Assembly: GCA_009667805.1 (NCBI GenBank)
Contig: CM019068.1
Span: 10,892,889-10,956,888 of the forward strand
Source: Leptobrachium leishanense
Taxonomy: Eukaryota; Chordata; Amphibia; Anura; Megophryidae
DNA length: 64,000 nt
Reading direction: 5' to 3'
Part shown: piece by piece, positions 32,937 through 46,433 of the stretch
How the letters are laid out: every line of letters starts with the position of its first letter
Numbering within the stretch: position 1 is the first letter of the stretch
Notes under the pieces: generated by a model
What the model was told of the DNA's origin: nothing
The model's input: only the letters and a program-made list of their open reading frames with translations
The model's database searches: none
Program-made: the position numbers and the translations under genes

Positions 32937-34029
32937 AGGGTGGGGTACCCATTACTCCAAAAGAGGGAGTTAACCGTCTCCCTAAAAAAACAGCTATAGA
33001 AAGACCTGGGAAATCCCAGAAATCTAAATATTTACTTGCAAAAGTGACAAGTCACGCAAGAGGAGGCCTACCTGCGAGGCCAAAAAACGCGGGTGGAAAC
33101 GGGCCAAACAAGCTCAAGCAGCTCTGAGGTCAGTTGTTCAGAGGCTGAGGAAAGTGACAGCTTTTCTGACACAAGTGACTACGAATGAGCACTGGGCGAC
33201 TCTGAGGGAACTATTTCCTCTCACGAGGAAGCCTCCCCATTAAATGCTCTGGGGCGGGCAATGTTTCCTGGAATTGCTCACGCACCCACGCTCCTCCAAA
33301 TGGGCTCCACTGGAGCATGTTGCAAATTATATAGAAGGTCACATCCGCAAAACATTTAATCAAGAAACTCGCAACAAAACTAGGGTGGAATTCCCAAGAC
33401 CAGCTCTGGCCTCTGACACTGCTTCTGCACCAGAGGTTAACGAGGATATAGTGGAGTTTCTCCGTAAGATGGGTTGGAATCCCAAAAAAGGTCTGGAAGC
33501 AACCCTGAATTGTGTCAGGATATACTGTTGTACCTTTTTTTGGTCCTTTGTCTAAATTATTTAATGCCGTCAAACATGATTTACTGGAAAATAATAGACC
33601 TGACCTCTTTGAGTATCGAGTTTGGGTGCAACGTATGGTGTGTGTCCTTGGCAATGCCAACTCCACTATTTCTACGGGACGTAGACGGCTCCATAATTCT
33701 GAAGGTGGAACCGAAATTGGTGTCCATGGCTAATAAGGAACCTGGTCTGGAAGCCAATGGTTGCCTTTTTGAGGAGGATTTCATAAAGCAAATGAGCTTG
33801 AAAGCCAATTCCTTTACGACCATAAGCAAGGTCCAATCCTCTATGAAACAGGTTTTTCCCAACAAGGTTTTTGACCAGGCCGGGAAAAGTAAAGGCCGTT
33901 TTCCCGGCCGAAACCCTCAATCTCATTCCCGAGTCAACAAGAGTCATCCGGGCAGGGGAATTTCTTCCCACAGCGATCCAGACTAGGTCAAGCCAGGAGT
34001 TTCCGCTGCCCTCCCAGACCAGCTTATCC

Positions 34030-35108
34030 CGTTGAGTATGGTAAACAATCACAATTCTTTACAAGCCTCAATAGGAGGCAGAGTCCATCTTTTTTTCCTA
34101 AATTCACACCAGATCACTTCAGATCTGTGGGAGCTAAAAACGATTATGGGTTACACCATAGAATTCGAAGCCTTACCGGCTGAAACACACTTGCCTCTAC
34201 CATTGCTTATGACCCCAGATCACCTCAGTTAATAAACCAAGAAATCCTGGATTTATTCCAGAAAAATGTTATAGAGAAGGTGGTTCCACAAATCCAGTTT
34301 TTGTAAGCAATGTCTTTCTGGTTCAAAAGAAAGGTGGCGACTTTCTCCGGGTAATAAAGTTAAAGAACCTAAAAGTTTCCTATCACCACTTCAAGATGGA
34401 GGGTATCCCATCATTGAAGGACAATTTGTGTCCGGGTAATTGGATGGTCAAGATAGACCTCAAAGACGCCTACTTGACGATCCCAATGGCGGAACACAGC
34501 AGGAATTACCTTTAGTTTCTCTGGGACAGCCATCTATGGCGCTTCAATTCTCCTCCATTTGGCCTCTTGTTGGCTCCCAGGTGCTTCACCAAGATCATGA
34601 AGCCGGTGGTCTCGTTTTTAAGGACCAAAGGAGTTTGTTCGATTGTATATCTGGACGATATACTTCTAAAGGCTCAGGATATTTCCTTGATTATAACTCA
34701 TCATGATTTAACGATCACCTTGTTGACGAACCTAGGTTTCATGATCAACTGGATGAAGTCCAGCCTGGAACCGACCATGAATATGGAGTCCCTAGGATTT
34801 CTAGTGGACTCAGCTCAGTTGTCGCTCAAAGTCCGAAGGGAGGTAAGAAAGTTGTCTACACGGCCGATTTTTCCTCTGAGAGCTCTGGCTCGCCTGTTAG
34901 GAATGCTATCGGCATCAATTCAAGCTGTGTTTCCGGGGCCCCTCTATTATCGGGCCCTTCAAAGGCTCAAAGCATCGTGCCTTCACCAGGGTGTGCTCTA
35001 TTCGGATTTGATCTCCTTAGATGAGGATTCTCGAGTAGAGCTACAATGGGGAGGGATCACATCAGTACATGGAATGGTCATTCCATTTTTCCTCCTCAAC
35101 CAGAAGTG
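34030..35108 (+). pseudogene. DIRS reverse transcriptase
   Basis: Starts with the GGRVHLFF and SDLWELKTIMGYTIEF segments typical of the DIRS RT N terminus. Then come NVFLVQKKGG (about 34307), MVKIDLKDAYLTIPM (about 34443) and the catalytic YLDD (about 34648-34659). The thumb region contains SLGFLVDS (about 34790) and LARLLGMLSASIQAV (about 34885). Frame changes occur near 34235, 34300 and 34500-34567; the catalytic segment lies in the clean frame 34567-35109. The enzyme would copy element RNA. The coding frame runs directly into the second hAT insertion after PEVIID. Confidence 0.85.
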
Positions 35109-35116
35109 ATTATAGA

Positions 35117-36665
35117 CAGGGGCGTAACTACCAGGGGTGCAGCAGGTTGCACCCAGGCTCCTGATTCCGGGGGCCCACAACCGGATGGTGGGGGACCCAG
35201 ACTAGCCCTGCTTGCCCCACAGTCCAGGCAGGGATCAGGCACCTGGTCTCCTGTTTGATCGGCAGCGTGTGGGATCAAACTCCCACACGCTGCACCAGAA
35301 GTAAAGGCCCTGCCGGGGGGAGAGGGGGAGGAAGAAGAGGACAGATGCTCACATGGGGACGTGCTGGCCCCGCCCCTTCCCCCTCCACAGCCATGCAAAG
35401 CAGAGCCTCCCCTACTGTGCTGGAAGTGTCCCGCGCATGCAGGGAGGGGAAGTGAAAACCATACTTATCTATGGTAAGTATGTAACAAGCTGGTGTGTGT
35501 GTGTGTGTTGTGTGTGTGTGTGTGTGTGTGAGCAGAGGCTGGCTAATTACTGGGGTCTGATACTGGCTAATTACTGGGGGTCTGATACTGGCTAATTACT
35601 GGGGTTTGATACTGGCTAATTACTGGGGTCTGATACTGGCTAATTACTGGGGTCTGATACTGGCTAATTACTGGGGGTCTGATACTGGCTAATTACTGGG
35701 GGTCTGATACTGGCTAATTACTGGGGTCTGATACTGGCTAATTACTGGGGGTCTGATACTGGCTAATTACTGGGGGTCTGATACTGGCTAATTACTGGGG
35801 GTCTGATACTGGCTAATTACTGGGGTCTGATACTGGCTAATTACTGGGGTCTGATACTGGCTAATTACTGGGGGTCTGATACTGGCTAATTACTGGGGTC
35901 TGATACTGGCTAATTACTGGGGGTCTGATACTGGCTAATTACTGGGGTCTGATACTGGCTAATTACTGGGGGTCTGATACTGACTAATTACTGGGGTCTG
36001 ATACTGGCTAATTACTGGGGTCTGATACTGGCTAATTACTGGGGTCTGATACTGGCTAATTACTGGGGGTCTGATACTGGCTAATTACTGGGGGTCTGAT
36101 ACTGGATAATTACTGGGGGTCTGAAACTGGCTGGATAATTACTGGGGGTCTGATACTGGCTAATTACTGGGAGTCTGATACTGGCTAATTACTGGGGGTC
36201 TGATACTGGCTAATTAATTACTGGGGGTCTGATACTGGCTAATTACTGGGGTCTGAAACTGGCTAATCACTGGGGTCTGAAACTGGCTGGATAATTACTG
36301 GGGTCTGATACTGGCTGGATAATTACTGGGGTCTGATACTGGCTGGATAATTACTGGGGTCTGATACTGGCTTATTACTGGGGGTCTGATACTGTCTAAT
36401 TACTGGGGTCTGATACTGGCTAATTAATTACTGGGGGTCTGATACTGGCTAATTACTGGGGTCTGATATTGGCTGGTTAAGTACTGGGGTCTGATACTGG
36501 GGGTCTGATATCTGGGGCCCGCGCGGAGGGTGGGTCTTGAAGGCGCGGGGCTTACTGGTACTGGCTGACTTCAATGGCCTGCCTCGGCCCCTCCCACAGC
36601 CGATGAGGGGAGGGCCCTTCATGGATTCTTGCACCGGGGCCCTGAGGTTTCTAGCTACGTCTCTG
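35117..36665. mobile_element. hAT non-autonomous element 2 (1549 bp)
   Basis: Left terminus CAGGGGCGTAACTA and right terminus TAGCTACGTCTCTG are inverted repeats with a few mismatches. They are flanked by the perfect 8-bp direct repeat ATTATAGA (35109-35116 and 36666-36673). The interior has a GT microsatellite at about 35492-35530 and a 24-25 bp minisatellite over nearly 1 kb. No transposase. Inserted in the DIRS RNase H region; DIRS coding continues directly after the right duplication. Confidence 0.9.
35545..36510. repeat. 24-25 bp minisatellite inside hAT element 2
   Basis: About 39 units of GGTCTGATACTGGCTAATTA CTGG with 0-1 extra G. Units toward the right include GGATAATTACTGG and longer TAATTAATTACTGG forms. 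A single related word (TACTGGTACTGGCTGACTT) stands just outside the array near 36552, possibly the ancestral sequence. Confidence 0.92.
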
Positions 36666-36746
36666 ATTATAGATTCTGACACCAGAAATTATGGTTCTGT
36701 ATCCACAGGAGGCAGATGGGCTTCTGCAGAAGCATCCTTACACATA

Positions 36747-38357
<1,611 letters not shown>

Positions 38358-39089
38358 TAAATGTCCTCAAACTCCTAGCTGGTTTGTTTGCTATACAAAC
38401 TTTTCTCAAAGACAAAACAGAACACTCAGTATTGCTTCGCATGGACAATTTCTCCGCGGTAACTCATAAATAATTTGGGAGGTCACAGATAAAAACAATT
38501 GTCTGAGATATCCCAACGTTTTTGGAAAGTTTGTCTTTTCAAAAACATTATGGTGAAGGCCCAGTTTATTCTGGGTTTATGCAACTTTGTAGCAGACTAG
38601 AATTTATTCGATACCAGCGACTGAAGATTAGACAAGACATTATTCTGATCTTTGTCATCTCTATGGGGTCCTTTTATGTTAGACTTTTTTGCTTCCCGTT
38701 GGAACACTCAGCTCCCACGATACTTCAGTTGGAGGCCAGATCCAGACACGTTAGGAACAGGTGCTCTCTATCAAACCTGGCCTCAAGGAATTCTATATGC
38801 ATTTCCTCCTTTCCTTCTGATCTCCAGGGTAGTTCAGACAATGTGATCCAATCAGTCGACCTTGGTTCTGATCACATCACCCCATGGTGGACAACACAAC
38901 CATGGTTTCCCCAGTTATTGTAACTGTCAATAGATGTTCCTTGGATCCTCCGGTCGAACCCTGTACCTCTGCAGGATCCGGAGAACACTTTGCAGAACAT
39001 TCTGTCCGTTCACTCGTTCCGTCTCATCGCGTGGAAAGTCTCAGGCAACCTCTCGCTTGCTCTCAAATTTCGGAAGCTACTTCCAATCC

Positions 39090-39980
39090 AAATTACTCTC
39101 CAGCGCCTGGGCACCAGGTACTAGAAAACGATAACGTTACTACAGGAACTGCTTGGTCGCTTGGTGTTTGGACAAACCAGTTGATTCCCTTTCAGCTCCT
39201 ATAGAGGACATCCTTCAATTCCTGACCTCTTTGTTTGAGGAATGGCAGGGCCTATCGTACAATCAATAATTTTAAGTCTGCTGTTTCTGCTTATCATCCC
39301 AGTATTGATGGTAACCCAGTGGGTCAACATAGATGGGTATGCAGGTTACTTAAGGGTATTCGCTTAAAGCGTCCTCCTTGTTCACGCTACTCTCACATGG
39401 GATGTGAATATAATTTTAGATTTTCTGGATCAATGGCCTCCCAACACAGAATTATCAATTAAGCAATTGTCAGGTAAATTAACCATGCTCTTATGCCTAA
39501 TTTCATGTAAAAGGGTCTCGGACGTCCGTGCTTTGGATCTGTCAGACGTTCTTTTACCCCATCAGGGGTCGCTTTTTCCATATCTAGGCGCACTAAAACT
39601 GCCATTTCTCGCGTTTTTTATCCAGCTTTTCCCAAAGACCAAATTTATGTCCAGTTTCGTGTTTGCAGGAATACGAGAGGGTTACAGCCCCATATCGTCT
39701 TCCTTCTTTTGATCGTTTATTTCTGACTATGACAAAACCTTATCATCCGGTTTCATCCACTACCTTGGCTAGATGGGTTAAGTGGGTTATGGCGGAAGCT
39801 GGCATTGATGTCTCTGTGTTTGGGGCCCATTCCTCTCGGAGTGCAGTAGCCTCTACGGCCATGTCTCAGGGTTGTAGATTAGAAGACCTCATAAAAACTG
39901 CTAATTGGTCTAATGACTCCACCTTTAAGGAATTTTATTTCAATCCCATTATTCACTTTGCACATTCACTTATTAATTAG
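39090..39980 (+). pseudogene. DIRS tyrosine recombinase
   Basis: Integrates the circular DNA product in DIRS elements. The N-terminal part starts around SSAWAPGTRKR (about 39095) and includes YRTINNFKSAVSAYH and PVGQHRWVCRLLKGI (about 39250-39350). The catalytic domain shows the first Arg in CKRVSDVRALDLSDV (about 39507), then HxxR in GAHSSRSAVAS (about 39825) and the Tyr in FKEFYFNP (about 39930). The R-H-R-Y tetrad is therefore present. Frames change near 39140, 39235, 39410 and 39690, so the chain is broken. Ends at TAG 39978, directly before the internal complementary region. Confidence 0.88.
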
Positions 39981-39990
39981 CTTTCAACGA

Positions 39991-40093
39991 GCATAATATG
40001 AAGCCTCCGTGTCTTGGTGTTTAATCCCTAGATTCTCCTATACGTTTGAAGGGGAATCTAGATTATAAATAAAGACTCGGAGGCGAATATTAT
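39991..40093. repeat. DIRS internal complementary region
   Basis: Two adjoining parts. The first (39991-40020, around CCTCCGTGTCTTGGTGT) is the reverse complement of the left end at 30492-30522. The second (40022-40093, around CCTAGATTCTCCTATACGTT) is the reverse complement of the right end at 40556-40622. This is the template arrangement by which DIRS elements join their ends into a circle. Confidence 0.85.
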
Positions 40094-40355
40094 CCCACCC
40101 TCGTTTTGGGGTCTACACCATAAATACTTACCCTACCCAGGATAAGTAAATATTTCATGTTAATGGTTACGTTTTATCATACTTACGTTTCTGTACCTCA
40201 TGATTCCAAATGAATTCTGGTTCATTCGTGATTTTAATCTTCAGATTCATGTTCCTTTTGTTCCAGGTGCATAATATAAAGATCCAGTTAAATTTCAGTC
40301 TCCTCCGCTTGGTCTCCCGTCTACTGTTCTAAAAGTTTTCAAGATGACCGCATCC

Positions 40356-40622
40356 AAGAAAAGAGGAAGATAGTGAGGCAGTTTCTGGATATATAGCCTA
40401 TGTTGGCTGCTGATTGGCTCCAACCTGGACTATCCTATTGTGATTGGTTTCTGTTAATTATCTGTTGTATACAAAAAACTTTATCTTTTAGTCAAATTCA
40501 AAAACTTTATTGTATATTTCTTTGCTGCTAATGGTACAGTAAAGAAGAGTTTAGCATAATAGTCGCCTCCGTGTCTTTATTTATTCTTAGATTCCCCTCA
40601 AACGTATAGGAGAATCTAGGGA
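40356..40622 (-). repeat. DIRS right inverted terminal repeat with extension
   Basis: 40356-40575 matches the left repeat in reverse. The extension 40576-40622 is absent at the left end and pairs only with the internal complementary region, as in DIRS1-type elements. Confidence 0.85.
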
Positions 40623-40904
40623 TTTCCACCACTGCTTGCTTACCCAGCTTTCCATATAAGTACCTGATTGGACGCCAACCACCCGACTAACCAGGGTTAA
40701 AGGGCCACTACCACCAAAAAATGGAGGGCAATATTCCAACGCAACCAGAGCTGTTGTAAACGGTAACAAATCCATAGACTATAATTGCTCTGGTTAAGTT
40801 ATCACCAACCTTGGGGTAAGCCCATAATGTCCTTATTGTGTTTATTTATGTTGCTGATATCTCACAAGTGTTTGTTTTTCTCTCGTAAGCTTAGTTTAGA
40901 AAAT
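40623..40904. repeat. Flank of the inverted 42-bp satellite
   Basis: 40820-40904 is the reverse-complement counterpart of 24746-24830 (ATGTTGCTGATATCTCAC, TTGTTTTTCTCTCGTAAGC). The part 40623-40820 was not recognised. Confidence 0.6.
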
Positions 40905-41545
40905 ACTTTCCTCTATATGTGTCACTGGGTGCATCCATTGTGTGATATCTTCCTCTATATGTGTCACTGGATGCATCCATTGTGTGATATTTTCCTCTAT
41001 ATGTGTCACTGGGCGCATCCATTGTGTGATATTTTCCTCTATATGTGTCACTGGGCGCATCCATTGTGTGATATTTTCCTCTATATGTGTCACTGGGTGC
41101 ATCCATTGTGTGATATTTTCCTCTATATGTGTCACTGGGTGCATCCATTGTGTGATATTTTCCTCTATATGTGTCACTGGTTGCATCCATTGTGTGATAT
41201 TTTCCTCTATATGTGTCACTGGGTGCATCCATTGTGTGATATTTTCCTCTATATGTGTCACTGTATGCATCCATTGTGTGATATTTTCCTCTATATGTGT
41301 CACTGGGCGCATCCATTGTGTAATATTTTCCTCTATATGTGTCACTGGGCGCAGCCATTGTGTGATATTTTCTTCTATATGTGTCACTGGGTGCATACAT
41401 TGTGTGATATTTTCCTCTATATGTGTCACTGGGCGCAGCCATTGTGTGATATTTTCCTCTATATGTGTCACTGGGTGCAGCCATTGTGTGATATTTTCCT
41501 CTATATGTGTCAGTGGGTGCATCCATTGTGTGATATTTTGTGTTG
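40905..41545 (-). repeat. 42-bp satellite, array 2 (about 15 units, inverted)
   Basis: The reverse complement of the unit at 21192-22599 (here TTCCTCTATATGTGTCACTG GGTGCATCCATTGTGTGATA TT). Same unit length and mostly the same variants (GGCGCATCC). Long open frames here are artefacts. Confidence 0.95.
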
Positions 41546-41931
41546 TATCTTTCCATCACTTGCTCCTCACTGTGTGGCTTTGGCCATAGAATGGAGTGAA
41601 TGGGTCAGTCACAGACTCACATCATTGTATTGTGTGGGATGTAGGACATCACAGGGGGTGATTAGAAGTTGTTTAAGCTCCCTGTCTTATCTCCTTCAGC
41701 TGCCAGCTCTTACCTCAGGTAGCCTGGAGAACACAAAACACCTCCTGCATCCTTATCTAAACATTCCCTCCTCCACCTCATTAACTTTTAAATACTGTAG
41801 ACTGGATAAAGCACAGCCACAAAATAAAACTTTTGTATGTATTTTGGTAAATGTTGCAACATGGGAATAATCCACAAAATGGAAACAAGAGAAAATAAAA
41901 CCCCTAAATAAATGTTTGTTTTTCACATGCA
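41546..41931. other. Intergenic sequence, nothing recognised
   Basis: No gene or identifiable repeat; may be the other flank of the satellite-bearing unit, but no partner was found in this window. Confidence 0.4.
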
Positions 41932-42116
41932 AAACCCATTGATGGAAAAACCTGCTCATTCAGTATATTCAGGGAGTCACATGACCTCATTTTATGTTGA
42001 AACATATTAATCACTGCAGTAATTATCCAATGGAAGGCGGGAGCACCTATTGGCTGAGTTACATCTGGGGGGAGGGACTTTTTAAAATATTTTTATTTTT
42101 TTGGCCAGGCGGTGTA
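41932..42116 (-). mobile_element. Tc1-like end fragment, reverse orientation
   Basis: AACCTGCTCATTCAGTATAT and AGGGAGTCACATGACCTCAT are the reverse complement of 9625-9665. The fragment ends with TTTTTTGGCCAGGCGGTG then TA, the terminus of the family at 2341. No transposase coding. Confidence 0.7.
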
Positions 42117-42609
42117 TTTTGCCATCAGAGAAGGGGTTAAAACGGAAGCGCTGTAAGTCAGAGACAAAAGAAGAATCCGAGCGAGGCCAGAGAGCTGTAT
42201 GTACTACAATATTATCCCATCACGATGTAAGATTGCTTTGACCCTAAGCAAAATAAACATGATAAGTTTAATCCGTTTTCTCTCTTGTTTCTCATTCCCA
42301 GCACCGAGAGACTCGGCCTCCAGCGTTCGGCGCCTCTGCTGCTCATCGCTGGGTTCTGGAGATATTTTCAGGTCTATTAAACCCACAGGAAGCAAATACT
42401 GATACAATAATATCACAGAACACACCAGCCTTCCTTAGAATCAGTGCAAGACGTTATCAGTGAGCTTTGTTTTGACTGTGAGGGCTTGCAGGGGGCTAGT
42501 GCCCCCCCCTCTGGGCTACTACTACCATCCAATTGTTATGGGTCCCATTTTTCTGCTGATTTAACGTATTCTTCTGTTTACACATTTTGTAGCAGAGTGC
42601 GATGGTTTT
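42117..42609. other. Intergenic sequence, nothing recognised
   Basis: No domain, repeat or RNA gene identified. Contains a C-run at about 42505-42511. Confidence 0.4.
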
Positions 42610-43275
42610 GATGGTTTCATGCAAGAGTGTTTTTTAAAACGCATTTTAAAAGTCGGGTTGTTTTTGTTTTGTTTTTTTACCCCTGGTCGGCGGTCTGTTT
42701 GGCGGGTCATCGGCGGTTTGAGGATCGATTTGGTAGGTCATCGGCTTTTTCGGCGGGTTTACGGCTGCGTTTGGCAGTTTTAGGGCGGTTTTTCGATTCG
42801 ATTCAGTGGTTTTTCGATTTGATTTGTTTTTTTTTTCAAATAGATTCAGCAGGTTTTTTGATTCGATTCAGATTTAGCAGTTATTCAATTCGATTCAGAT
42901 TTGGCGGATTTTCGAATCAATTCTGCGGTTTTTCGATTGATTCAGCGTTTTTTTTATTTGAGTCGGCGGTTTTTCAATTTGATTCGGCAGTTTATTTTAA
43001 AATAGATTTTGGGTTTTCGATTCAATTCAGATTTGCCGTTTTTTTAGATTCGGCGGGTTTTTTCGAATCAATTTGACGGTTTTTGATTCAGATTCGGCGG
43101 ATTTTCGAATAGATTTGGTGGTTTTAAGATGCGTTCAGCAGGTCGAATCGCCACACTTCGGGGACCCTTTGGCGAGTGCTTAACTCACTGCAGGTCTCCG
43201 AATCGAACTCCCCGAAGTGCGGAGAACCAGAGAGAACCAAAATGTCGGTGACATGTCGTTGCTCTCTGAATAACC
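42610..43275 (+). mobile_element. Copy of the 4561-4990 repeat family, expanded interior
   Basis: Shares both ends with 4561-4990 (AAAACGCATTTTAAAAGT on the left; CACTTCGGGGAC, a CCCCGAAGTGCGG arm and CTCTGAATAACCCC on the right). The interior consists of loosely repeated GGTTTTTCGATTCGATTC-like words, making the copy about 230 bp longer. Confidence 0.6.
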
Positions 43276-44099
43276 CCTTATATTATAGGTTGCCTCTGGG
43301 TCTGTGTAAAGTCTCAGTGCGGGTCTGGGCATGGTTTGGGCAGGCCGATCATAGGCTTGACCCGTCTGCCGGATCAGATGCTTTGTGTCCTCCTTCCATT
43401 CCATCCATTCTGTTCCATTGAAGCACTGCTGGGCTGGTCCAGTCGATCTTTCAATGTCCCCAGTCGTCCAGGCGTCCATAGCATTGGTTTCCAATGGCCG
43501 ATCGGGAAGATGCTTTAGACTCACTGGCCGGGATACGACTCCTGGAGCATTGTCTCAGTTTGTCCAGTTGCCAGTCTGGGTGCCGGGATTATTACACAGG
43601 GAGGAGCTGCACATCTCAATGAGCCTCATCTCTATTTTGGGTCTCCCCTCTAGCAGAGCTTCGAATAAATCCACATTCTATAAAAGTCTCACTTTTCAGG
43701 TTTTATATTTATTGTCCTGGCTTCCCCCGTTTATCCTGCACTTATTATGTTCACTCAGGGGCGAAACACACACCTCGCTTCATTGAGTTTCTCTGCATCT
43801 CAGCACAAGGACTGCACATGGCCACGCCCCCTCCCTCCTCCCTCATTGTAAAGGAGGCAAAACTTTACTGCTGGTCTGGGGCAGACATTTAAGTCCATGG
43901 ATAAGACGCAGCCGGCTGCAGCATCTGCAAATCCCTGTTAGGGTGTCAATAAACGATGCATCTGTATCGAAAGTGCAGTGGCCAGATACCACGCGCGCGC
44001 ATTATTATTGCATTACTACAAATGTTAAAATGTTACCATGTCTTAAAACAACATGATCTGAAAAGATGTCAAATGGAACAAGAATGATCCAAAACGAGA
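43276..44099. other. Intergenic sequence, nothing recognised
   Basis: Open frames up to 133 codons on both strands overlap each other and have no recognisable domain. May be unique host DNA. Confidence 0.4.
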
Positions 44100-44580
44100 A
44101 AAATTTAAAATGACCCAAAAGGGAACAAAAAATGTTCCAAAACAAAAAAAAAGGAATGAAAATTAAAAAGTTTTCAAAGTAATAAAAACGGGGATTTTTT
44201 TAACATTGCAACGTATAAGATTCACCTTTAGGTTTAAAAAAAAATCCCCTGTTTTAATAAATATTTTTAAAACCGATAATTTTTTGTACTTGCAGCAATA
44301 AGCCATTTTGTTTATTTTTTGGGCATTTCTCAGGATTTTTTGGGTGAAATTTTAGTTTGTTTTTTTAAAGAGTCGATAATGAATCAGATACAATCCGAGA
44401 AATTAATCGATTCAAATGTATTGGATCCGAAAACGATATCAGACGATCCGATGTTTCGGATCGGTCCAAAATTACGAATCGCGGTGAAATAATCGAACGA
44501 CCCAAAATGTTTAAAATGGCCCGAAATCACCTGATAAAAAAACCGAGATGAAAAAACCCGCTGTGCACATATTATAAATA
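44100..44580. repeat. Degenerate R1-like and CGAAA-rich repeat
   Basis: 44190-44350 is a diverged reverse-strand relative of the R1 repeat at 8290-8530 (TTTTTTAACATTGCAACGTA, TTTATTTTTTGGGCATTT). 44360-44575 is rich in GATCCGAAAACGAT- and CCCGAAAT-like words and ends GCTGTGCACATATT, resembling the terminus of the 10081-10641 hAT MITE. Confidence 0.45.
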
Positions 44581-45010
44581 TTTATTTATATTAGAGTTTA
44601 ACAGAACATGACGTTTTGCAGCTCATTCCGTTCCTCGCAAGTTGACGTTTCTGAAGGCCAACGGATGAAGGATCTCCCTTGGAAGACGTTCATGCCACTA
44701 GGACACATGTGAGATGAATTGTGATGTTTAACCCCTTCACTACCAAGTGATTTTCCAAAAATACGCAGCCAGGAGCCAGTGAGTTTTTTGGAAAATGGTT
44801 CTTAATTAATGATACAGTAAGAAATATTTGAGAATATTCCCAACGCATTTCTTACTGTAATAACCTATTTGGCAGAAAGATGGCGCCACCTGCTGACCAA
44901 ATAGAGTTACTGCAGTTAGAACTGCAACTCGTGGCTCCATGCATCGTCTGGAGAAAGTGTGACACGTCAGGACGTTCCCCGGCCAATTTTAAACAGGTTT
45001 AGTGCCCCAA

Positions 45011-45900
45011 TGTCACGGATCCCTCTGATTACCAAAAGTGTGGTCCCTTTACGCAGACCGCTCTCTACCCTTCCGATCCTTGAATGGTCGGCAATACTAG
45101 ACAGACAATTTACCAGACAATATATAAACAAGGGGTAACACCAGACAGAGGTATGGAATAGAGTATTGTCACAAATATTTCTGACTACCAAGATATTGAT
45201 CTCTTTATGTAGCTCCCTTTCTACTCTTCCGATCCTTGAATGGTCGGCAAAGCTATATAGACAATGAAGCAGGTAACAGATAAAGAAAGGGAAACACCAG
45301 ACAGGGGTACAGACCAGATCACAAGTCCTCCCTAGGACTTTAGTAATAGCAGAGGTAATCTGATGCGTGCTTAGGGTGCCACATAGACTGACCTCGGTAC
45401 CAACGTTAAGGGCAGAACCTGGCGCAGAGTAAATGCCAATGCCAGGAGTCATACACAGGAGGGTTCGTTTGCCAATGCCAAGGGTCATACACAGGAGGGT
45501 TCGTTTGCCAATGCCAAGGTTATACACAGGAGGGTTCGTTTGCCAATGCCAAGGGTCATACACAGGAGGGTTCGTTTGCCAATGCCAAGGGTCATACACA
45601 GGAGGGTTCGTTTGCCAATGCCAAGGGTCATACACAGGAGGGTTCGTTTGCCAATGCCAAGGGTCATACACAGGAGGTAGCCAAAATAACACAAGAGCTC
45701 TGCGGGAGGTGAATACCACGTCAGGGCACCGGTGTATTGGAGAGACTAGGTTTTAAAGCCGGCGGGTCCGCGTCATAACGCCAGGCCCCGCCCCTCGGCG
45801 TCCCACGTGAGCGCCCCCGGAAGCGTTTACATTCGGCGCCTGGCCAGCGAGCAGCGAGGAAGCTGCTGCCAGGCGCCCCATCCCCTGAGCCACCGTGACA
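45011..45900 (-). repeat. 3' LTR (890 bp)
   Basis: Starts TGTCACGGATCCC and ends GAGCCACCGTGACA (plus-strand reading). Contains a 36-bp minisatellite at about 45434-45680 (7 units) and an internal imperfect duplication in which CTTCCGATCCTTGAATGGTC occurs twice (near 45070 and 45226). An identical unit set with fewer copies is in the other LTR. Confidence 0.93.
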
Positions 45901-46433
45901 GAACCCCCCCCTCCAGGGGCGGCCACTGGACGACCCCCAGGGGCACGGGGGTGCGCCAAATAGAAGGCCTTCACTAGCCTAGGAGCATGAACTTCCGCAG
46001 CTGGTACCCAAGAACGATCCTCCGGACCGTAGCCCACCCAATCAACCAAATACTGCAAAGACCCCCTAGACATCCTGGCACCCAGAATGGCCTTAACTTC
46101 GAACTCCTCCTCGCCCTCCACAGAGACAGGAGGCGGTGGAGCATGGACTTTGGTGTACCGATTACATAATAATGGCTTCAAAAGGTTAACATGGAATACA
46201 TTGTGTATCTTAAAATGGGGTAACGCCAAAGCATAGGAGACAGGGTTGAGTCGCCGTAGAATCTTATAGGGACCGATGTACCTAGGAGCCAACTTCATGG
46301 AAGGCACTAAGAGCTTGATGTTACGTGAAGACAGCCAAACCCTGTCCCCAACTTGATACACGGGTGCCTGCCTCCTGTGTCTGTCGGCCTTGGTTTTCTG
46401 GATGGCACTACTCTCCTCCAGTGCCCGTCTCAC
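45753..46433 (-). pseudogene. Integrase C terminus and chromodomain
   Basis: The segment starts in the integrase C-terminal region with GDRVWLSSRNIKL (near 46340), LAPRYIGPYKIL and HNVFHVNLLKP. It then has a chromodomain around EFEVKAILGARM (near 46105) and YLVDWVGYGPEDRSWVPA (near 46050). In chromoviruses this module directs integration toward marked chromatin. It sits one frame off the integrase core, so an indel separates them near 46430. The reading frame runs into the 3' LTR. Confidence 0.85.
45901..45920 (-). promoter_or_regulatory. Polypurine tract
   Basis: On the minus strand GGAGGGGGGGTTC lies directly before the 3' LTR. This is the expected position of the primer for plus-strand DNA synthesis. 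Confidence 0.75.

Larger units (their letters stand above)
31075..33990 (+). pseudogene. DIRS gag-like ORF, split by a hAT insertion
   Basis: The first ATG after the left terminal repeat (31075) opens a frame to the hAT insertion at 31269. The same ORF resumes after 32944 but then meets several stops and frame changes to about 33460. A cleaner segment of 33474-33986 encodes the C-terminal part, ending in a basic stretch (KSKGRFPGRNPQSHSR) plausible for nucleic-acid binding. DIRS gag-like proteins are poorly conserved; assignment rests on position upstream of the RT. The insertion and multiple lesions abolish function. Confidence 0.65.

Noticed and set aside
43385..43786. 133-codon frame in otherwise unassigned sequence
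   Set aside because: Overlapping frames on both strands, no motif, no splice or signal features that support a host exon.
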